Positions 1 to 9,086 are shown, counted from the first letter of the stretch. The stretch: DNA of 64,000 nt from Phycicoccus avicenniae (GCF_018139485.1 NZ_JAGSNF010000017.1:62001-126000), one strand, 5' to 3'. The notes: a model not told the origin generated them from the letters alone. Program-made: numbers and translations.

Positions 1-612
1 CGCCCCCGGCGCGGGCAGGCCCACCGGGACGAGGACGAACGGCCGCTCGTTGCGGGGCCGACCCAGCACCTCGGTGAGGAAGCGCATCGGCGACGGGGTG
101 TGCGTCAGCGTCGCGAGGCCGGCCTCGTGGAGGGCCGCGAGCAGCAGGCCGACCGCGATGCCGACCGACTCCTTCGCGTAGTACGGCTTCGGCTCGGTGT
201 CGCTCGCGTGCACCTCGAGGACGACGACGAGGACGGGCGCGGTCTCGAGGAACGGCTTGTCCGCGCCGGTGCCGAGGGGCGCGAGGGCACCGAGCCACTC
301 CTCCCCGGCCCGCCGGCCGTAGAACTCGCGCTCCTCGGCCTCCGCGGCCTCGCGGATGCGGCGTCTGACGGCCGGGTCGGTGACGACGACGAAGCGCCAC
401 GGCTGGACGTTCGCCCCGCTCGGTGCGCTCGCGGCGGCCCGCACCGCCTCGCGGACGGCGTCCAGCGGCACGGGGTCGCGGGCGAGGTCACGGACGGTGC
501 GGCGGGTCCGCATCCGGTCGGCGAAGGCCCGGGCGCGGGCAACCCGCTCGGCGTCGGTGAGGTCCGGGCCGCGGGGGGCGGGCTCGGTGGGGATGGCGTC
601 GTCGGCGCTCAC
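1..612 (-). CDS. Nitroreductase family protein, IYD-like (3' part outside window)
   Basis: FMN-dependent nitroreductase-fold enzyme; the visible 204 codons run off the window edge, so the C-terminus is missing. The GTG start (612) is the only in-frame start consistent with the stop-free frame. Seen: an Arg-rich RTRRTVRDLA stretch near residue 40, the flavin-site motif APSGANVQPWRFVVV near residues 65-80, and EEREFYGRRAGEEWL near 95, which resembles bacterial homologues of iodotyrosine deiodinase more than NfsA/NfsB. The FMN is probably held at a homodimer interface. The physiological substrate cannot be inferred. It is divergent from the DUF2071 gene at 764. Confidence 0.85.
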   Translation of the reverse strand, partial: MSADDAIPTEPAPRGPDLTDAERVARARAFADRMRTRRTVRDLARDPVPLDAVREAVRAAASAPSGANVQPWRFVVVTDPAVRRRIREAAEAEEREFYGRRAGEEWLGALAPLGTGADKPFLETAPVLVVVLEVHASDTEPKPYYAKESVGIAVGLLLAALHEAGLATLTHTPSPMRFLTEVLGRPRNERPFVLVPVGLPAPGA

Positions 613-751
613 CGCCGCATCCTCGCGCACCGGGAGGGTCCCGCGACGGCCGGCGGCCGGCACCGTGCACCGCCGTGCGACGTGGCGCCGAGGTTCGACA
701 CCGCCGGTCCGGTCCGGCCCGGGCGCGGGGCGTGCTCGTGGCCGGACCGGA

Positions 752-757
752 GAGGAT
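752..757 (+). promoter_or_regulatory. Candidate -10 for the DUF2071 gene
   Basis: GAGGAT lies 6 nt before the ATG at 764, the leaderless spacing seen at many other genes of this window. The hexamer is a weak match to TANNNT, so this is tentative. Confidence 0.35.
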
Positions 758-763
758 GTCGGC

Positions 764-1504
764 ATGGCCCTCGACGTCCACGCCCCGGCACTCACCGGGC
801 CACGCCTCATGCGCCAGCGCTGGGTCGACATCACCTTCGTGCACTGGGCCGTCGACCCCGACCGGGTCGCCCCGCTGCTGCCCCGGGGTACCCGCCCGGA
901 CGTCCTCGACGGCGTGACGTACGTCGGGCTCATCCCCTTCCGGATGGTCGGTGCCGGGCTCGGCGCCGGACCACCCGTCCCGTGGCTCGGGACCTTCCTC
1001 GAGACGAACGTGCGGTACTACTCGCGCGACGACGCCGGTCGGCACGGGGTGGTCTTCGGATCGCTCGAGGCGTCCCGGCTGCTCGTCTCCCTCGGCGCGC
1101 GTGCGGTCTTCGGGACCCCGTACACGTGGGCGTCGATGCGCTCCAGCCGCAGCGGCACGCGCATCACGTACTCCTCCCGCCGCCGCTGGCCCGGCCCCCG
1201 CGGAGCCCGGACGCACCTCACCGTGGACGTCGGCGACCCGGTGGACGAGCCGATGCCCCTCGACCGGTTCCTCACCGCCCGCTACGGGCTGCACTCGCGC
1301 GTCCTCGGCCGCCCCTCCTGGGTCCCGAACGAGCACCCACCCTGGCCGCTGCGCCGGGCCGAGCTCGTCGACCTCGACGACGAGCTCCTCGCGGCCGCCG
1401 GCTTCCCCGACCTGGCGCGCACCCCTCCCGCCAGCGTCCTGCACTCGGTCGGGACACGGACCACCTTCGGGATGCCCGTGCGGCTGCGCCCGGCCGGCCG
1501 ATGA
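764..1504 (+). CDS. DUF2071 / YqjF-like protein
   Basis: 246-residue soluble protein of the DUF2071 (YqjF-like) family, whose biochemical function is not established. Seen: an N-terminal MRQRWVDITFVHWAVDPDRV segment followed by VAPLLPRGTRPDVLDG, the usual family opening, and ETNVRYYSRD near residue 80. The ATG at 764 is preferred over longer upstream starts because family members begin close to the RWxxxTFxHW motif and a possible -10 element lies just upstream. The stop overlaps the next ATG by 4 bp (ATGA), so it is probably translationally coupled to the membrane protein that follows. Confidence 0.8.
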   Translation: MALDVHAPALTGPRLMRQRWVDITFVHWAVDPDRVAPLLPRGTRPDVLDGVTYVGLIPFRMVGAGLGAGPPVPWLGTFLETNVRYYSRDDAGRHGVVFGSLEASRLLVSLGARAVFGTPYTWASMRSSRSGTRITYSSRRRWPGPRGARTHLTVDVGDPVDEPMPLDRFLTARYGLHSRVLGRPSWVPNEHPPWPLRRAELVDLDDELLAAAGFPDLARTPPASVLHSVGTRTTFGMPVRLRPAGR

Positions 1505-1929
1505 GCCCCGACGTCCCCGCCGTCGTCCTCGCGGTCGTCGCGGCCTGGCACGCGGCCTTCCAGGTGACGGTCACCGCGCTCGTCTACCCCGTGCTGCTGG
1601 CGCGCTCGACGCGGGAGTTCGCGGCCTCGCACGACGCGCACTCGCGGCGCATCACGCTGGTCGTCGGACCGACGTACCTCGCCGTCCTCCTCGCCTGTGG
1701 CTGGGCGGTCGCCGCGGGTGGTCTCGGTCCGACGGGGGTCCTCGCGGTGCTCGCGCAGGCCCTCGTGCTCGCCCTCACCGCGGTCGCCGCGGCCCCGACG
1801 CACGGTGCCCTCGGCCGCCGCGGTCCGGACCCGGTGCTCGTGCGGCGGCTGCGCCGGGCCGACCTGGCCCGGACGGTCGTGGCGCTCGCCGGGCTCGTCG
1901 CGGCCTGCGTCGCGGTCGCGAGCGGATGA
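1501..1929 (+). CDS. Small integral membrane protein
   Basis: 142 residues with about four hydrophobic helices (residues 5-30, 50-72, 76-98, 118-140), so predicted to lie in the cytoplasmic membrane. There is no catalytic motif that I recognise. The start overlaps the DUF2071 stop (ATGA), implying one mRNA. It looks like the small DUF1772-type or other uncharacterised four-helix membrane proteins found beside such genes. Function unknown. Confidence 0.7.
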   Translation: MSPDVPAVVLAVVAAWHAAFQVTVTALVYPVLLARSTREFAASHDAHSRRITLVVGPTYLAVLLACGWAVAAGGLGPTGVLAVLAQALVLALTAVAAAPTHGALGRRGPDPVLVRRLRRADLARTVVALAGLVAACVAVASG

Positions 1930-1984
1930 GGACGCCGTCCTCGGCACCAGGAACACCCGCGTCCGCCGCTCTGTTGGCCCCGAC

Positions 1985-2650
1985 ATGAAGGTCATCGTCA
2001 TCGGAGGCCACGGCAAGGTGGCCCGTCATCTGCACCCCCTGCTCACCGAGCGCTCCCACGAGGTCACCGCCGTCGTGCGCAACCCGGACCACGTCGCGGA
2101 CGTCGAGGCCGACGGCGCGACGGGCGTCGTCGCCGACGTCGAGTCGATGGACACGAGCGCCCTCGAGAACCTGCTGCGCGGCAGCGACGCCGTCGTGTGG
2201 TCGGCGGGCGCCGGCGGGGGCGACCCCGCCCGCACGTGGGCGCTCGACCGCGACGCGGCGATCCGGTCCATGGCCGCCGCGGAGCAGGCCGGCGTCGACC
2301 GGTACGTCATGGTGTCCTACTTCGGGGCCGGCCCCGACCACGGCGTCCCGGAGGACGAGCCGTTCTTCGCCTACGCCGAGTCCAAGACCGCCGCCGACGC
2401 CCGTCTGAGCGAGACCGCGCTCGGCTGGACGATCCTGCGCCCGAGCCGGCTCACCGACGACCCGTCGACCGGCCGCGTCGCGACCGCGCGCTCCGGCGCC
2501 ACCGCGGGTGAGGTCCCGCGTGCCGACGTCGCCCGGATGGTCGCGGAGGTGCTGGACCGCCCCGGCACCGCCGGCGCCGTCATCGAGTTCAACGGCGGCG
2601 ACACCCCCATGGACGAGGAGCTCGACGCGGTCGCCGCCGCGCTGCGCTGA
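1985..2650 (+). CDS. NAD(P)-binding atypical SDR protein (YwnB/YhfK-like)
   Basis: 221-residue Rossmann-fold protein of the atypical short-chain dehydrogenase group (NAD(P)H-binding, SDR_a5-like). Seen: the dinucleotide motif VIGGHGKVARHL at residues 5-16, VADVES near residue 50 (adenine/ribose region), SDAVVWSAGAG near 70, and the YAESKTAAD segment where classical SDRs carry YxxxK. Family members are often tied to oxidative stress, but a substrate cannot be assigned. It is followed by a strong hairpin and converges on the ribosomal protein operon. Confidence 0.8.
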   Translation: MKVIVIGGHGKVARHLHPLLTERSHEVTAVVRNPDHVADVEADGATGVVADVESMDTSALENLLRGSDAVVWSAGAGGGDPARTWALDRDAAIRSMAAAEQAGVDRYVMVSYFGAGPDHGVPEDEPFFAYAESKTAADARLSETALGWTILRPSRLTDDPSTGRVATARSGATAGEVPRADVARMVAEVLDRPGTAGAVIEFNGGDTPMDEELDAVAAALR

Positions 2651-2668
2651 CCCTCTCCGGACCACCGA

Positions 2669-2709
2669 GGGGCCGCCGGTCCGTGCCACGACACGGACCG
2701 GCGGGCCCC
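2669..2709 (+). terminator. Rho-independent-like hairpin after the SDR gene
   Basis: Left arm 2669-2685 pairs with 2692-2709 around a 6-nt loop; the inner 11 bp (GCCGGTCCGTG with its complement) are perfect and one extra G lies in the right arm. It sits 19 bp after the stop at 2650. No T tract follows: the sequence passes straight into G/C homopolymers. Confidence 0.7.
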
Positions 2710-2710
2710 C

Positions 2711-2812
2711 CGCGGGGGGGGGGGGGGTGTGGCGGGGGGGCCCCCCCCCCCCCCCCCCCCCCCCGGGGGCGCCCCCCCCGCCCGGGGGGGGGGGGCGCCC
2801 CCCCCCCCCCCC
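2711..2812. repeat. G/C homopolymer tract, possible assembly artefact
   Basis: About 100 bp made almost only of runs of G and C, including 24 consecutive C (2741-2764) and G runs of up to about 14. It is unlike anything else in the window and starts right behind a strong GC hairpin. No gene crosses it: rplT ends at 2879. Likeliest explanation: mis-resolved sequence (polymerase stalling or low-quality homopolymer calls) at a terminator between convergent genes. A real homopolymer array is possible. Confidence 0.8.
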
Positions 2813-2878
2813 GCTTCGTGAGGGCCGCGACCGACCGGACCCGGTCGGACCGGGGGTTGGTCAGCATCGGGGCGTGGT

Positions 2879-3256
2879 TCAGGCGGAGGCCTTCGCCGGG
2901 GTGCCCTGGTGGGCCTTGGCGATCTCGACGAGCGCGGTGAACGCGGCCTCGTCGTTGACCGCGAGCTCGGCGAGCATGCGACGGTCGACCTCGACCTCGG
3001 CGGCCTTGAGGCCCTGGATGAACCGGTTGTACGTCATCCCGTTCGCGCGGGCCGCGGCGTTGATCCGCTGGATCCACAGCCGACGGAAGTCGCCCTTGCG
3101 GGCGCGACGGTCGCGGTAGGCGTAGCCGAGGGAGTGGGTGACCTGCTCCTTGGCCTTGCGGTACAGCCGCGAGCGCTGCCCGCGGTAGCCGCTGGCCTGC
3201 TCGAGGACGACCCGGCGCTTCTTCTGGGCGTTGACCGCCCGCTTCACGCGTGCCAC
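2879..3256 (-). CDS. rplT: 50S ribosomal protein L20
   Basis: 125 residues, the normal length for L20. The basic N-terminal half ([15 protein letters not shown], then [14 protein letters not shown]) binds 23S rRNA early in 50S assembly, and the C-terminal half is the small globular domain. The GTG start is set by a strong AAGGAG 7 nt upstream. It is the last gene of infC-rpmI-rplT. In many bacteria L20 represses this operon by binding its leader; whether it does so here is not visible. Confidence 0.98.
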   Translation of the reverse strand: MARVKRAVNAQKKRRVVLEQASGYRGQRSRLYRKAKEQVTHSLGYAYRDRRARKGDFRRLWIQRINAAARANGMTYNRFIQGLKAAEVEVDRRMLAELAVNDEAAFTALVEIAKAHQGTPAKASA

Positions 3257-3304
3257 GTGAGTTCTCCTTGCTTCTGTTCTACGTCAGGGGGGTGTGGGGT
3301 CGGC

Positions 3305-3499
3305 TCACTTGCCGAGGAGCTTCTTGACCTTCTTGACGTCGGCCGGGGCGACGAGGACGTCCTTGGAGAGGCGGCGCGCCTTCTGCGGGGTCTTCTCGTG
3401 GAACTTGTGCACGTGGCCGGCCTGCTCGCGCATGACCTTGCCCGAGCCGGTGACCCGGAAGCGCTTCTTCGTGCCGCTGTGCGTCTTGTTCTTCGGCAT
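3305..3499 (-). CDS. rpmI: 50S ribosomal protein L35
   Basis: 64 residues beginning MPKNKTHSGTKKRFRVTGSG, the classic L35 start, and very rich in Lys/Arg. ATG with AAGGAG 9 nt upstream. It lies between infC and rplT in the canonical order, 48 bp upstream of rplT. It is a component of the large ribosomal subunit. Confidence 0.98.
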   Translation of the reverse strand: MPKNKTHSGTKKRFRVTGSGKVMREQAGHVHKFHEKTPQKARRLSKDVLVAPADVKKVKKLLGK

Positions 3500-3549
3500 G
3501 GTGCCGATCTCCTTGGGTGTGCTGTTCGGTGGTGGGTGGACGGGGGCGG

Positions 3550-4182
3550 TCAGCCGGCGTCGGCGGTCTCGCTGGGCTGCTCGGCGGGCTCGGCCGCCTC
3601 GGTGCCCTCGGCGCCGCGCGCCGCCTCGTCGCGCCGCTTGCGCTCGGCCTTCTGCTCGGCCATCGCCTGCGCCTTCTTCTTCGTCGGCGCGAGGACCATG
3701 ACCATGTTGCGGCCGTCCTGCTTCGGCTGGGACTCGACGGTGCCGAGCTCGACGACGTCCTCCGCGAGGCGCTGGAGCAGCCGGAAGCCCAGCTCGGGGC
3801 GGGACTGCTCGCGTCCGCGGAACATGATCGTCACCTTGACCTTGTCGCCGCCCTTGAGGAAGCGGACGACGTGGCCCTTCTTCGTGCCGTAGTCGTGGGG
3901 GTCGATCTTCGGTCGGAGCTTGATCTCCTTGATGACCGTGTTGACCTGGTTCTTGCGCGCCTCCCGCGCCTTCATGGCGGCCTCGTACTTGTACTTGCCG
4001 TAGTCCATGAGCTTGGCGACCGGGGGCTTGGCCATCGGGGCGACCTCGACGAGGTCGAGGTCGGCCTCCGCCGCGAGGCGGAGCGCGTCCTCGACGCGCA
4101 CGATGCCGACCTGCTCGCCGTTCGGGCCGACCAACCGCACCTCGGGGACCCGGATGCGGTCGTTGATACGTGGCTCGCTGAT
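3550..4182 (-). CDS. infC: Translation initiation factor IF-3, AUC start
   Basis: IF-3 binds the 30S subunit, blocks premature 50S joining and proofreads start-codon choice. Seen: the N-domain opening [18 protein letters not shown], the linker with [11 protein letters not shown]-domain motifs KKGHVVRFL and [12 protein letters not shown], then an acidic/Ala-rich tail, 210 residues in all. No ATG/GTG/TTG occurs at the family's usual start. Instead ATC (4182) sits exactly 6 nt after a perfect AAGGAG. Non-AUG starts in infC are known (AUU in E. coli) and allow autoregulation by IF-3. A longer ORF opening at 4314 would run through the leader hairpin and is rejected. Confidence 0.95.
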   Translation of the reverse strand: MSEPRINDRIRVPEVRLVGPNGEQVGIVRVEDALRLAAEADLDLVEVAPMAKPPVAKLMDYGKYKYEAAMKAREARKNQVNTVIKEIKLRPKIDPHDYGTKKGHVVRFLKGGDKVKVTIMFRGREQSRPELGFRLLQRLAEDVVELGTVESQPKQDGRNMVMVLAPTKKKAQAMAEQKAERKRRDEAARGAEGTEAAEPAEQPSETADAG

Positions 4183-4225
4183 GTGCTTCTCCTTCGTCAC
4201 TGACAGGTGTCCGGACCGTGACACG

Positions 4226-4262
4226 AAAGAAGGCCCCTCGCGCCGTGTGCACGAGGGGCCCT
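4226..4262 (-). promoter_or_regulatory. Attenuator-like hairpin in the infC leader
   Basis: On the minus strand GGCCCCTCG (4260-4252) pairs perfectly with CGAGGGGCC (4240-4232) and is followed at once by TTCTTTC, i.e. an intrinsic terminator shape about 45 nt upstream of the infC ribosome-binding site. Placement inside the leader suggests premature termination controlling infC-rpmI-rplT. Which ligand (IF-3, L20, ribosome stalling) would act cannot be told. Confidence 0.6.
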
Positions 4263-4427
4263 GTGGATCCGACCGGGCCGGGGCGGGATGCCACGGCGCC
4301 ACCCCGTGGGGCACGCTCGTGACCTCTCGTCACGGACCGGGACCCGGCGACCTGCTGGTCGGACGCGGGTGGAAGCGGGGCTTCTCTTGCACACCGCACC
4401 CGGTCACGGGCGCGGTCGGTCCCGATC

Positions 4428-4457
4428 AGGATAGCAGCGGGGCCCGGCGGCGCCGAA
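4428..4457 (-). promoter_or_regulatory. Candidate infC operon promoter
   Basis: Minus strand: TATCCT (-10, 4433-4428) with TTCGGC 18 nt upstream as a weak -35. It would give a leader of roughly 240 nt containing the attenuator-like hairpin. The remainder of 4183-4479 holds no gene that I can support. Confidence 0.4.
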
Positions 4458-4479
4458 TCCCGGCTCGCGCCCCGGCCGG

Positions 4480-5214
4480 TCACCCGATGCGGAAGGCGAG
4501 CCCGTCGATCCGCGCCCGCAGCTCGCCGTCGGTCGCGATCCGTTCGCCGACGCGGGTGGCGACCGCCCGGACCTCCTCGGCGGTGAGCCCCGGCCGGAGG
4601 GTGAGGGCGAGCCCGAGGACACCCTCACCCGCGGGCTGCCCCTCGGCGAGGTCGTGGGCGAGCACGTCCGGCTCGTCGGCGAGCGCCGCCGCGACGCCGC
4701 GGGCGACGACGGGGTCGGTGTGCGCGGGCTCCCACGGCCGCTGCTGTGCCAACGCCCACAGCATCGAGGGTCGCAGCACCCGGGTCGCCGGGCCCGCCAC
4801 GTCGGCGACGAGCACGTCGCAGCGCTCCTGGACGGCGGCCTGGGCGGCCCGGCTCGGGGTCACGGGCACGGGCCTGGCCTCCGGGTCCCATGCGGCCAGC
4901 GAGCCGGTGCCGCTGAACACCGGCAGCGCGCGCCGGCCGTCCGGCGCGACGAGGGTCACGGCGGCCATGTCGACGCTCTTCTCGACCGCGGGGTCTCCGG
5001 TGGCGTCGACGCCCGTCGGGTCCGCGACGACGGGGACGACGAACCGGGAGGCCTCGACGGCCCGCATGAGGGCGGTGTCGTCGGGTGCTGCCGCGAGGGC
5101 GGTGAGGAGCGCGGGGTCGGCGGCGCCGGTGTCGCCCTCGAAGCCGCCGGCGCCGAGCTCGCGGCGGGCCCAGGGAGTGCCCGCGGAGTCGGCCGGCCCG
5201 TCGGGCCCCGTCAC
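4480..5214 (-). CDS. SseB-family protein
   Basis: 244 residues with the SseB-like arrangement: an N-terminal domain in which SRFVVPVVA (about residue 50) leads into [24 protein letters not shown] (about 85-110), and a C-terminal domain beginning after [11 protein letters not shown]. SseB was named for enhanced serine sensitivity in E. coli; the molecular role is not established. Its start overlaps the priA stop by 4 bp (ATGA), so it is translated with priA. Confidence 0.8.
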   Translation of the reverse strand: MTGPDGPADSAGTPWARRELGAGGFEGDTGAADPALLTALAAAPDDTALMRAVEASRFVVPVVADPTGVDATGDPAVEKSVDMAAVTLVAPDGRRALPVFSGTGSLAAWDPEARPVPVTPSRAAQAAVQERCDVLVADVAGPATRVLRPSMLWALAQQRPWEPAHTDPVVARGVAAALADEPDVLAHDLAEGQPAGEGVLGLALTLRPGLTAEEVRAVATRVGERIATDGELRARIDGLAFRIG

Positions 5215-5954
5215 GGGCGACCCGCGACGTCGAGCGCCTCGGGCAGGGTGAAGGCGCCGCGGTACAGGGCGGAGCCGACGATCGCGCCCTCGACCCCGTC
5301 GCCGACGAGGGCCCGGACCGCGGCGACGTCCTCGAGCGTCGAGATACCGCCGGAGGCGACGACGGGGCGGTCGGTCCGGGCACAGACCTCGCGGAGGAGG
5401 TCGACGTTCGGGCCCTTCATCATCCCGTCCTTCGCGACGTCGGTGACGACGTACCGGGCGCAGCCCTCGCCGTCGAGGCGGGCCAGGGTCTCCCAGAGGT
5501 CACCGCCCTCGGAGGTCCACCCACGGGCGGCGAGCGTCGTGCCCCGCACGTCGAGGCCCACGGCCACCCGGTCGCCGTGAGCGGCGATGGCGCGGGCGGT
5601 CCACGCGGGGTCCTCGAGCGCCGCGGTCCCGACGTTGACCCGCCGGCAGCCCGTGGCGAGGGCGCGGGTGAGGGTCTCCTCGTCGCGGATACCGCCGCTC
5701 ATCTCGACGTCGATGTCGAGCCGGCCGACGATCTCGGCGAGCAGGTCGGCGTTGCTGCCGCGCCCGAACGCCGCGTCGAGGTCGACGAGGTGCAGCCACT
5801 CCGCGCCCTGCTCCTGCCACCGCAGGGCGGCCTCGACCGGGTCACCGAACTCGCCCCCGCTGCCGGCGACGCCCTGGACGAGCTGCACGGCCCTCCCCTC
5901 GACGACGTCGACGGCGGGCAGCAGCTCCAGGCGAGGGCTGTCGGGAACGGTCAC
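5211..5954 (-). CDS. priA: Bifunctional HisA/TrpF isomerase PriA
   Basis: (beta/alpha)8 isomerase, 247 residues. In actinobacteria PriA catalyses both the ProFAR isomerisation of histidine synthesis and the PRA isomerisation of tryptophan synthesis, replacing a separate trpF. Seen: the first catalytic Asp in [18 protein letters not shown], phosphate-binding loops [10 protein letters not shown] and VVASGGIST, and the second catalytic Asp in [18 protein letters not shown] start (5954) with a GGAGGA-type ribosome site. It lies 85 bp downstream of hisH. Unusually for many his clusters no hisF follows; the next gene is sseB-like. Confidence 0.93.
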   Translation of the reverse strand: MTVPDSPRLELLPAVDVVEGRAVQLVQGVAGSGGEFGDPVEAALRWQEQGAEWLHLVDLDAAFGRGSNADLLAEIVGRLDIDVEMSGGIRDEETLTRALATGCRRVNVGTAALEDPAWTARAIAAHGDRVAVGLDVRGTTLAARGWTSEGGDLWETLARLDGEGCARYVVTDVAKDGMMKGPNVDLLREVCARTDRPVVASGGISTLEDVAAVRALVGDGVEGAIVGSALYRGAFTLPEALDVAGRP

Positions 5955-6039
5955 GGTCGCGGTCCTCCGGGGGTGCGGCGCGGGTCGGGCGACACCAGTC
6001 TGCCGTCCGGCCCGACCGGTCCGGGAGCCGGTCCGCGCG

Positions 6040-6681
6040 TCAGAGCGAGCGCACCCAGTTCTCGAGGAGGGCCAGCCCTGCCTCCCCCGACTTCTCCGGG
6101 TGGAACTGGGTCGCGGCGAGCGGCCCGTTCTCGACGGCGGCGACGAACCGCTCGCCGTGGCGGGCCCACGTGACCCCGGGGGCGACGACGGCCATCGCCC
6201 CGTCGGCGGGCGGCAGGTCCCACGACCGGGCGGCGTAGGAGTGCACGAAGTAGAACCGCTCGTCCTCGACGCCGGCGAACAGCCGGCTGCCCGCCGGCGG
6301 CTCGACCGCGGACCAGCCCATGTGCGGCACGACGGGCGCCTCGAGCCGGGTCACGGTGCCGGGCCACTGGCCGAGGCCGGGCACCGGGGCGCCGCTCGGT
6401 TCCGCGGAGCCGTCGAACATCACCTGCATCCCGACGCACACCCCGAGCACGGGACGTCCGCCTGACAGGCGCCGTTCGACGATGCGGGGGCCGTCGGCGG
6501 CGGCGAGCCCGGCCATGCACGCGTGGAAGTTCCCGACCCCGGGGACGAACAGCCCCTGCGCGGCGAGCGCGGCGGCCCGGTCCCCGGTGAGCTCGACGTC
6601 GGCCCCGACGTGCTCGAGGGCGCGCACGGCGGAGCGGACGTTCCCGCTGCCGTAGTCGAGGACGACGACGGAACGGCTCAC
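6040..6681 (-). CDS. hisH: Imidazole glycerol phosphate synthase, glutaminase subunit
   Basis: Class I glutamine amidotransferase, 213 residues. It releases ammonia from glutamine for HisF in the fifth step of histidine synthesis. Seen: the oxyanion region [10 protein letters not shown], the nucleophile Cys in [11 protein letters not shown] (about residue 80) and the His/Glu pair in [11 protein letters not shown] near the end, so the triad is complete. The GTG start (6681) overlaps the stop of the upstream unknown gene by 4 bp. The partner hisF is not in this window. Confidence 0.95.
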   Translation of the reverse strand: MSRSVVVLDYGSGNVRSAVRALEHVGADVELTGDRAAALAAQGLFVPGVGNFHACMAGLAAADGPRIVERRLSGGRPVLGVCVGMQVMFDGSAEPSGAPVPGLGQWPGTVTRLEAPVVPHMGWSAVEPPAGSRLFAGVEDERFYFVHSYAARSWDLPPADGAMAVVAPGVTWARHGERFVAAVENGPLAATQFHPEKSGEAGLALLENWVRSL

Positions 6682-7346
6682 GAGGCGTCCCGGGAGGTCG
6701 TGCCGGGCGGGCGGCCGTTCCAGGCCGCCTCCCACTCGGCGCGGTGCTGGGCCTCGTCGGCGACGAGCCGGTCGAACATCAGCACCCCCCGGCTCGACGG
6801 CTCGACGTCGCTCGCGCCCGTGCAGTCCCGCCCGACGAGCAGCTCGCGTCCGGGCAGGCGCAGGACCCCCACGAGGGTGTCGAGGAGGTCGAGCGGGCTG
6901 CCCTCGCCGGTGCGGAGCACGGCCGAGACGTCGGCCGGTCGCACGCCGTCCGGCGACCCGGCGGCGGCGAGGAGCGTCTCGATGCCCAGGCGGTGCAGCG
7001 ACGGGGTCTCGACGACGCCGTCGTCCGGCTGCCACACGAGCCACAGCTGCGGACGGCGCAGGCCTGCGGGGTGGACGGTGACGGCCGCCCGGCCGTGCAC
7101 CTCGAAGAGCCCGATCGCGGGACGGGCCCGCCGGGGCACCGGTCGGGCCGCGAGGACCTCGACGGCGACGTCGAAGGGGGCCGCGGTGTGCGCGGTGTCG
7201 TGCGCGACGGTGACGCCGGTCCACCCCTCGAGCGGCGCGACGGTCGTCGCGACGAGGCCGGTGCGCAGCCACCGGCCGACGGCACCCGGCGACCGGCGCA
7301 CGAGCAGCAGCCCGTGCCCCGGTGCGCCGCGACCGTCGGCGGCCAC
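6678..7346 (-). CDS. Unknown protein encoded inside the his operon
   Basis: 222 residues that I cannot assign to a family. The GTG at 7346 is chosen because it begins 4 nt after the hisB stop; longer starts would overlap hisB deeply. The stop overlaps the hisH start (GTGA), so it is tightly coupled between hisB and hisH. Seen: a mostly soluble alpha/beta-looking sequence, with [14 protein letters not shown] near the start, [20 protein letters not shown] in the middle, a hydrophobic [19 protein letters not shown] and a charged C-terminus. No membrane helix or clear catalytic motif. Genomic context suggests a role tied to histidine synthesis, or a passenger gene. Confidence 0.8.
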   Translation of the reverse strand: MAADGRGAPGHGLLLVRRSPGAVGRWLRTGLVATTVAPLEGWTGVTVAHDTAHTAAPFDVAVEVLAARPVPRRARPAIGLFEVHGRAAVTVHPAGLRRPQLWLVWQPDDGVVETPSLHRLGIETLLAAAGSPDGVRPADVSAVLRTGEGSPLDLLDTLVGVLRLPGRELLVGRDCTGASDVEPSSRGVLMFDRLVADEAQHRAEWEAAWNGRPPGTTSRDAS

Positions 7347-7350
7347 GGGG

Positions 7351-7965
7351 TTACAGCGCGCCCTTCGCGCTCGGCACGCCCTCGACCCGCGGGTCGCGGG
7401 CGACGGCGGCACGCAGGGCCCGGGCGAGAGCCTTGAACTGGGCCTCGACGACGTGGTGCGGGTCGCGGCCGGAGAGGACGCGCACGTGCAGGGCGACCTG
7501 GGCGTGGAAGGCGAAGGACTCCAGGACGTGCCGGGTCAGCGAGCCGATGTAGTGCCCGCCGATGAGGGCGTACTCCTGGCCGGCCGGCTCTCCCTCGTGG
7601 ACGACGTACGGGCGTCCCGCGACGTCGACGACGGCCTGGACGAGCGCCTCGTCGAGCGGCACCGTCGCGTCGCCGAAGCGGGCGATGCCCGACTTGTCGC
7701 CGAGCGCCTCGCGGACCGCCTGACCGAGGACGATCGCGACGTCCTCGACGGTGTGGTGCGCGTCGACGTGGGTGTCGCCGTCCGCGCGGACGGTGAGGTC
7801 GACGAGCGAGTGCTTCGCGAGGGACAGGAGCATGTGGTCGTAGAAGGGCACCCCGGTCGAGACCTCGCCGCGGCCGCTGCCGTCGAGGTCGACGGTCACC
7901 TCGACCGTGCTCTCGGACGTGCCGCGGCGCACGGTGGCGGTGCGGTGGGGCTGGGCGGTGCTCAC
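7351..7965 (-). CDS. hisB: Imidazoleglycerol-phosphate dehydratase
   Basis: Mn-dependent dehydratase of the sixth histidine step, 204 residues. The metal ligands are visible in the repeated half-motifs: [13 protein letters not shown] and [15 protein letters not shown] in the first half, [14 protein letters not shown] and [14 protein letters not shown] in the second. It is monofunctional: there is no HAD phosphatase domain. The GTG start (7965) overlaps the hisC stop (GTGA), so it is coupled to hisC. Confidence 0.96.
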   Translation of the reverse strand: MSTAQPHRTATVRRGTSESTVEVTVDLDGSGRGEVSTGVPFYDHMLLSLAKHSLVDLTVRADGDTHVDAHHTVEDVAIVLGQAVREALGDKSGIARFGDATVPLDEALVQAVVDVAGRPYVVHEGEPAGQEYALIGGHYIGSLTRHVLESFAFHAQVALHVRVLSGRDPHHVVEAQFKALARALRAAVARDPRVEGVPSAKGAL

Positions 7966-9086
7966 GAGGCTGCTCCTGCGGTGGACGTGACGAGCGCGGA
8001 CAGGGCGTCGAGGAAGGCGGTCGTCTCCTCCGGCGTCCCGGCCGTGACACGAAGATAGTGGGGAATGCCGACGTCGCGGACGAGGACGCCCCGGTCGAGC
8101 AGGTCCTGCCACGTCGACCGGCTGTCCTCGAGGCCTCCGAAGAGGACGAAGTTCGCGTCGCTGGGTACGGGGTGGAGCCCCAGCGCGGCGAGCCCGCCGA
8201 CGATCCGGTCGCGCTGGTCCTTGACGACGTCGACGGTGTCGAGCATGCGGTCGGCGTGGGACAGCGCGGCGAGCGCGACCGCCTGCGTCGGGGTCGAGAG
8301 GTGGTAGGGCATCCGGACCAGGCGCAGCGCGTCGGCGACAGCGGGGTCGGCGGCGAGGTAGCCCAGCCGGCCGCCGGCGAGCGCGAACGCCTTGCTCATC
8401 GTCCGCGTCACGACGAGCCGGGGGCGCCCTGCGAGGAGGGTGAGGGCCGAGGGGGTGCCGGGGCGGGCGAACTCGGCGTAGGCCTCGTCGACGACGACGA
8501 GCGCCTCCCCCGCGTCGTGGACGGCCTCGACGACGTCCAGCCCGAGCGCGGTCCCCGTCGGGTTGTTCGGGGAGCAGAGGAAGACGACGTCGGGACGGTG
8601 CTCGCGGACCTGCGCGACCGCGGACGCGGCGGTGAGGTCGAAGGCGCCGGGCCCGTCGACGCCGCGCGCCCCGTCGACCCACCTCGTCCCGGTCGTCGTC
8701 GTGATGATCGGGTGCATCGAGTAGGCCGGGGTGAACCCGAGGGCGGTCCGCCCGGGCCCGCCGAAGGCCTGGAGCAGGTGGAGGAGGACCTCGTTCGAGC
8801 CGTTCCCGGCCCAGACCTGCTCCGGGGCGATCGGCGCGCCGGCCCGCGCCAGGTAGCCGGCGAGCGCCTCCCGCAGCCGGGTGAACTCGCGGTCCGGGTA
8901 GCGGTTGAGCCCCCGGGCGGCCTCCTCGACGGCGCGGGTGATCGACGCGACGACGTCGTCGGGGACCGGGTAGGAGTTCTCGTTCGTATTGAGCGCGACC
9001 GGCACGTCGAGCTGCGGGGCGCCGTAGGCGGTCCGCCCCCGCAGGTCCGGGCGCAGCATCGACTCGACGGTCTCGCGGGCGTCCAT
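7962..9086 (-). CDS. hisC: Histidinol-phosphate aminotransferase
   Basis: PLP-dependent class I/II aminotransferase, 374 residues, seventh step of histidine synthesis. Seen: the substrate-side [12 protein letters not shown] near residue 35, [20 protein letters not shown] (cofactor phosphate), [12 protein letters not shown] near 165, and the Schiff-base Lys in [17 protein letters not shown] (about residue 230). It starts directly downstream of its own -10 element, so it can be transcribed separately from hisD, whose stop is 24 bp upstream. Confidence 0.96.
   Translation of the reverse strand: MDARETVESMLRPDLRGRTAYGAPQLDVPVALNTNENSYPVPDDVVASITRAVEEAARGLNRYPDREFTRLREALAGYLARAGAPIAPEQVWAGNGSNEVLLHLLQAFGGPGRTALGFTPAYSMHPIITTTTGTRWVDGARGVDGPGAFDLTAASAVAQVREHRPDVVFLCSPNNPTGTALGLDVVEAVHDAGEALVVVDEAYAEFARPGTPSALTLLAGRPRLVVTRTMSKAFALAGGRLGYLAADPAVADALRLVRMPYHLSTPTQAVALAALSHADRMLDTVDVVKDQRDRIVGGLAALGLHPVPSDANFVLFGGLEDSRSTWQDLLDRGVLVRDVGIPHYLRVTAGTPEETTAFLDALSALVTSTAGAAS

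Noticed and set aside
2711-2812. G-quadruplex or phase-variable tract controlling a neighbour
   Set aside because: It lies between convergent genes downstream of both stops, so there is no promoter or reading frame for it to switch; an artefact is simpler.
4183-4314. N-terminal extension of infC to 4314
   Set aside because: It would translate the leader hairpin, is not family-like, and a strong ribosome site points to AUC at 4182.
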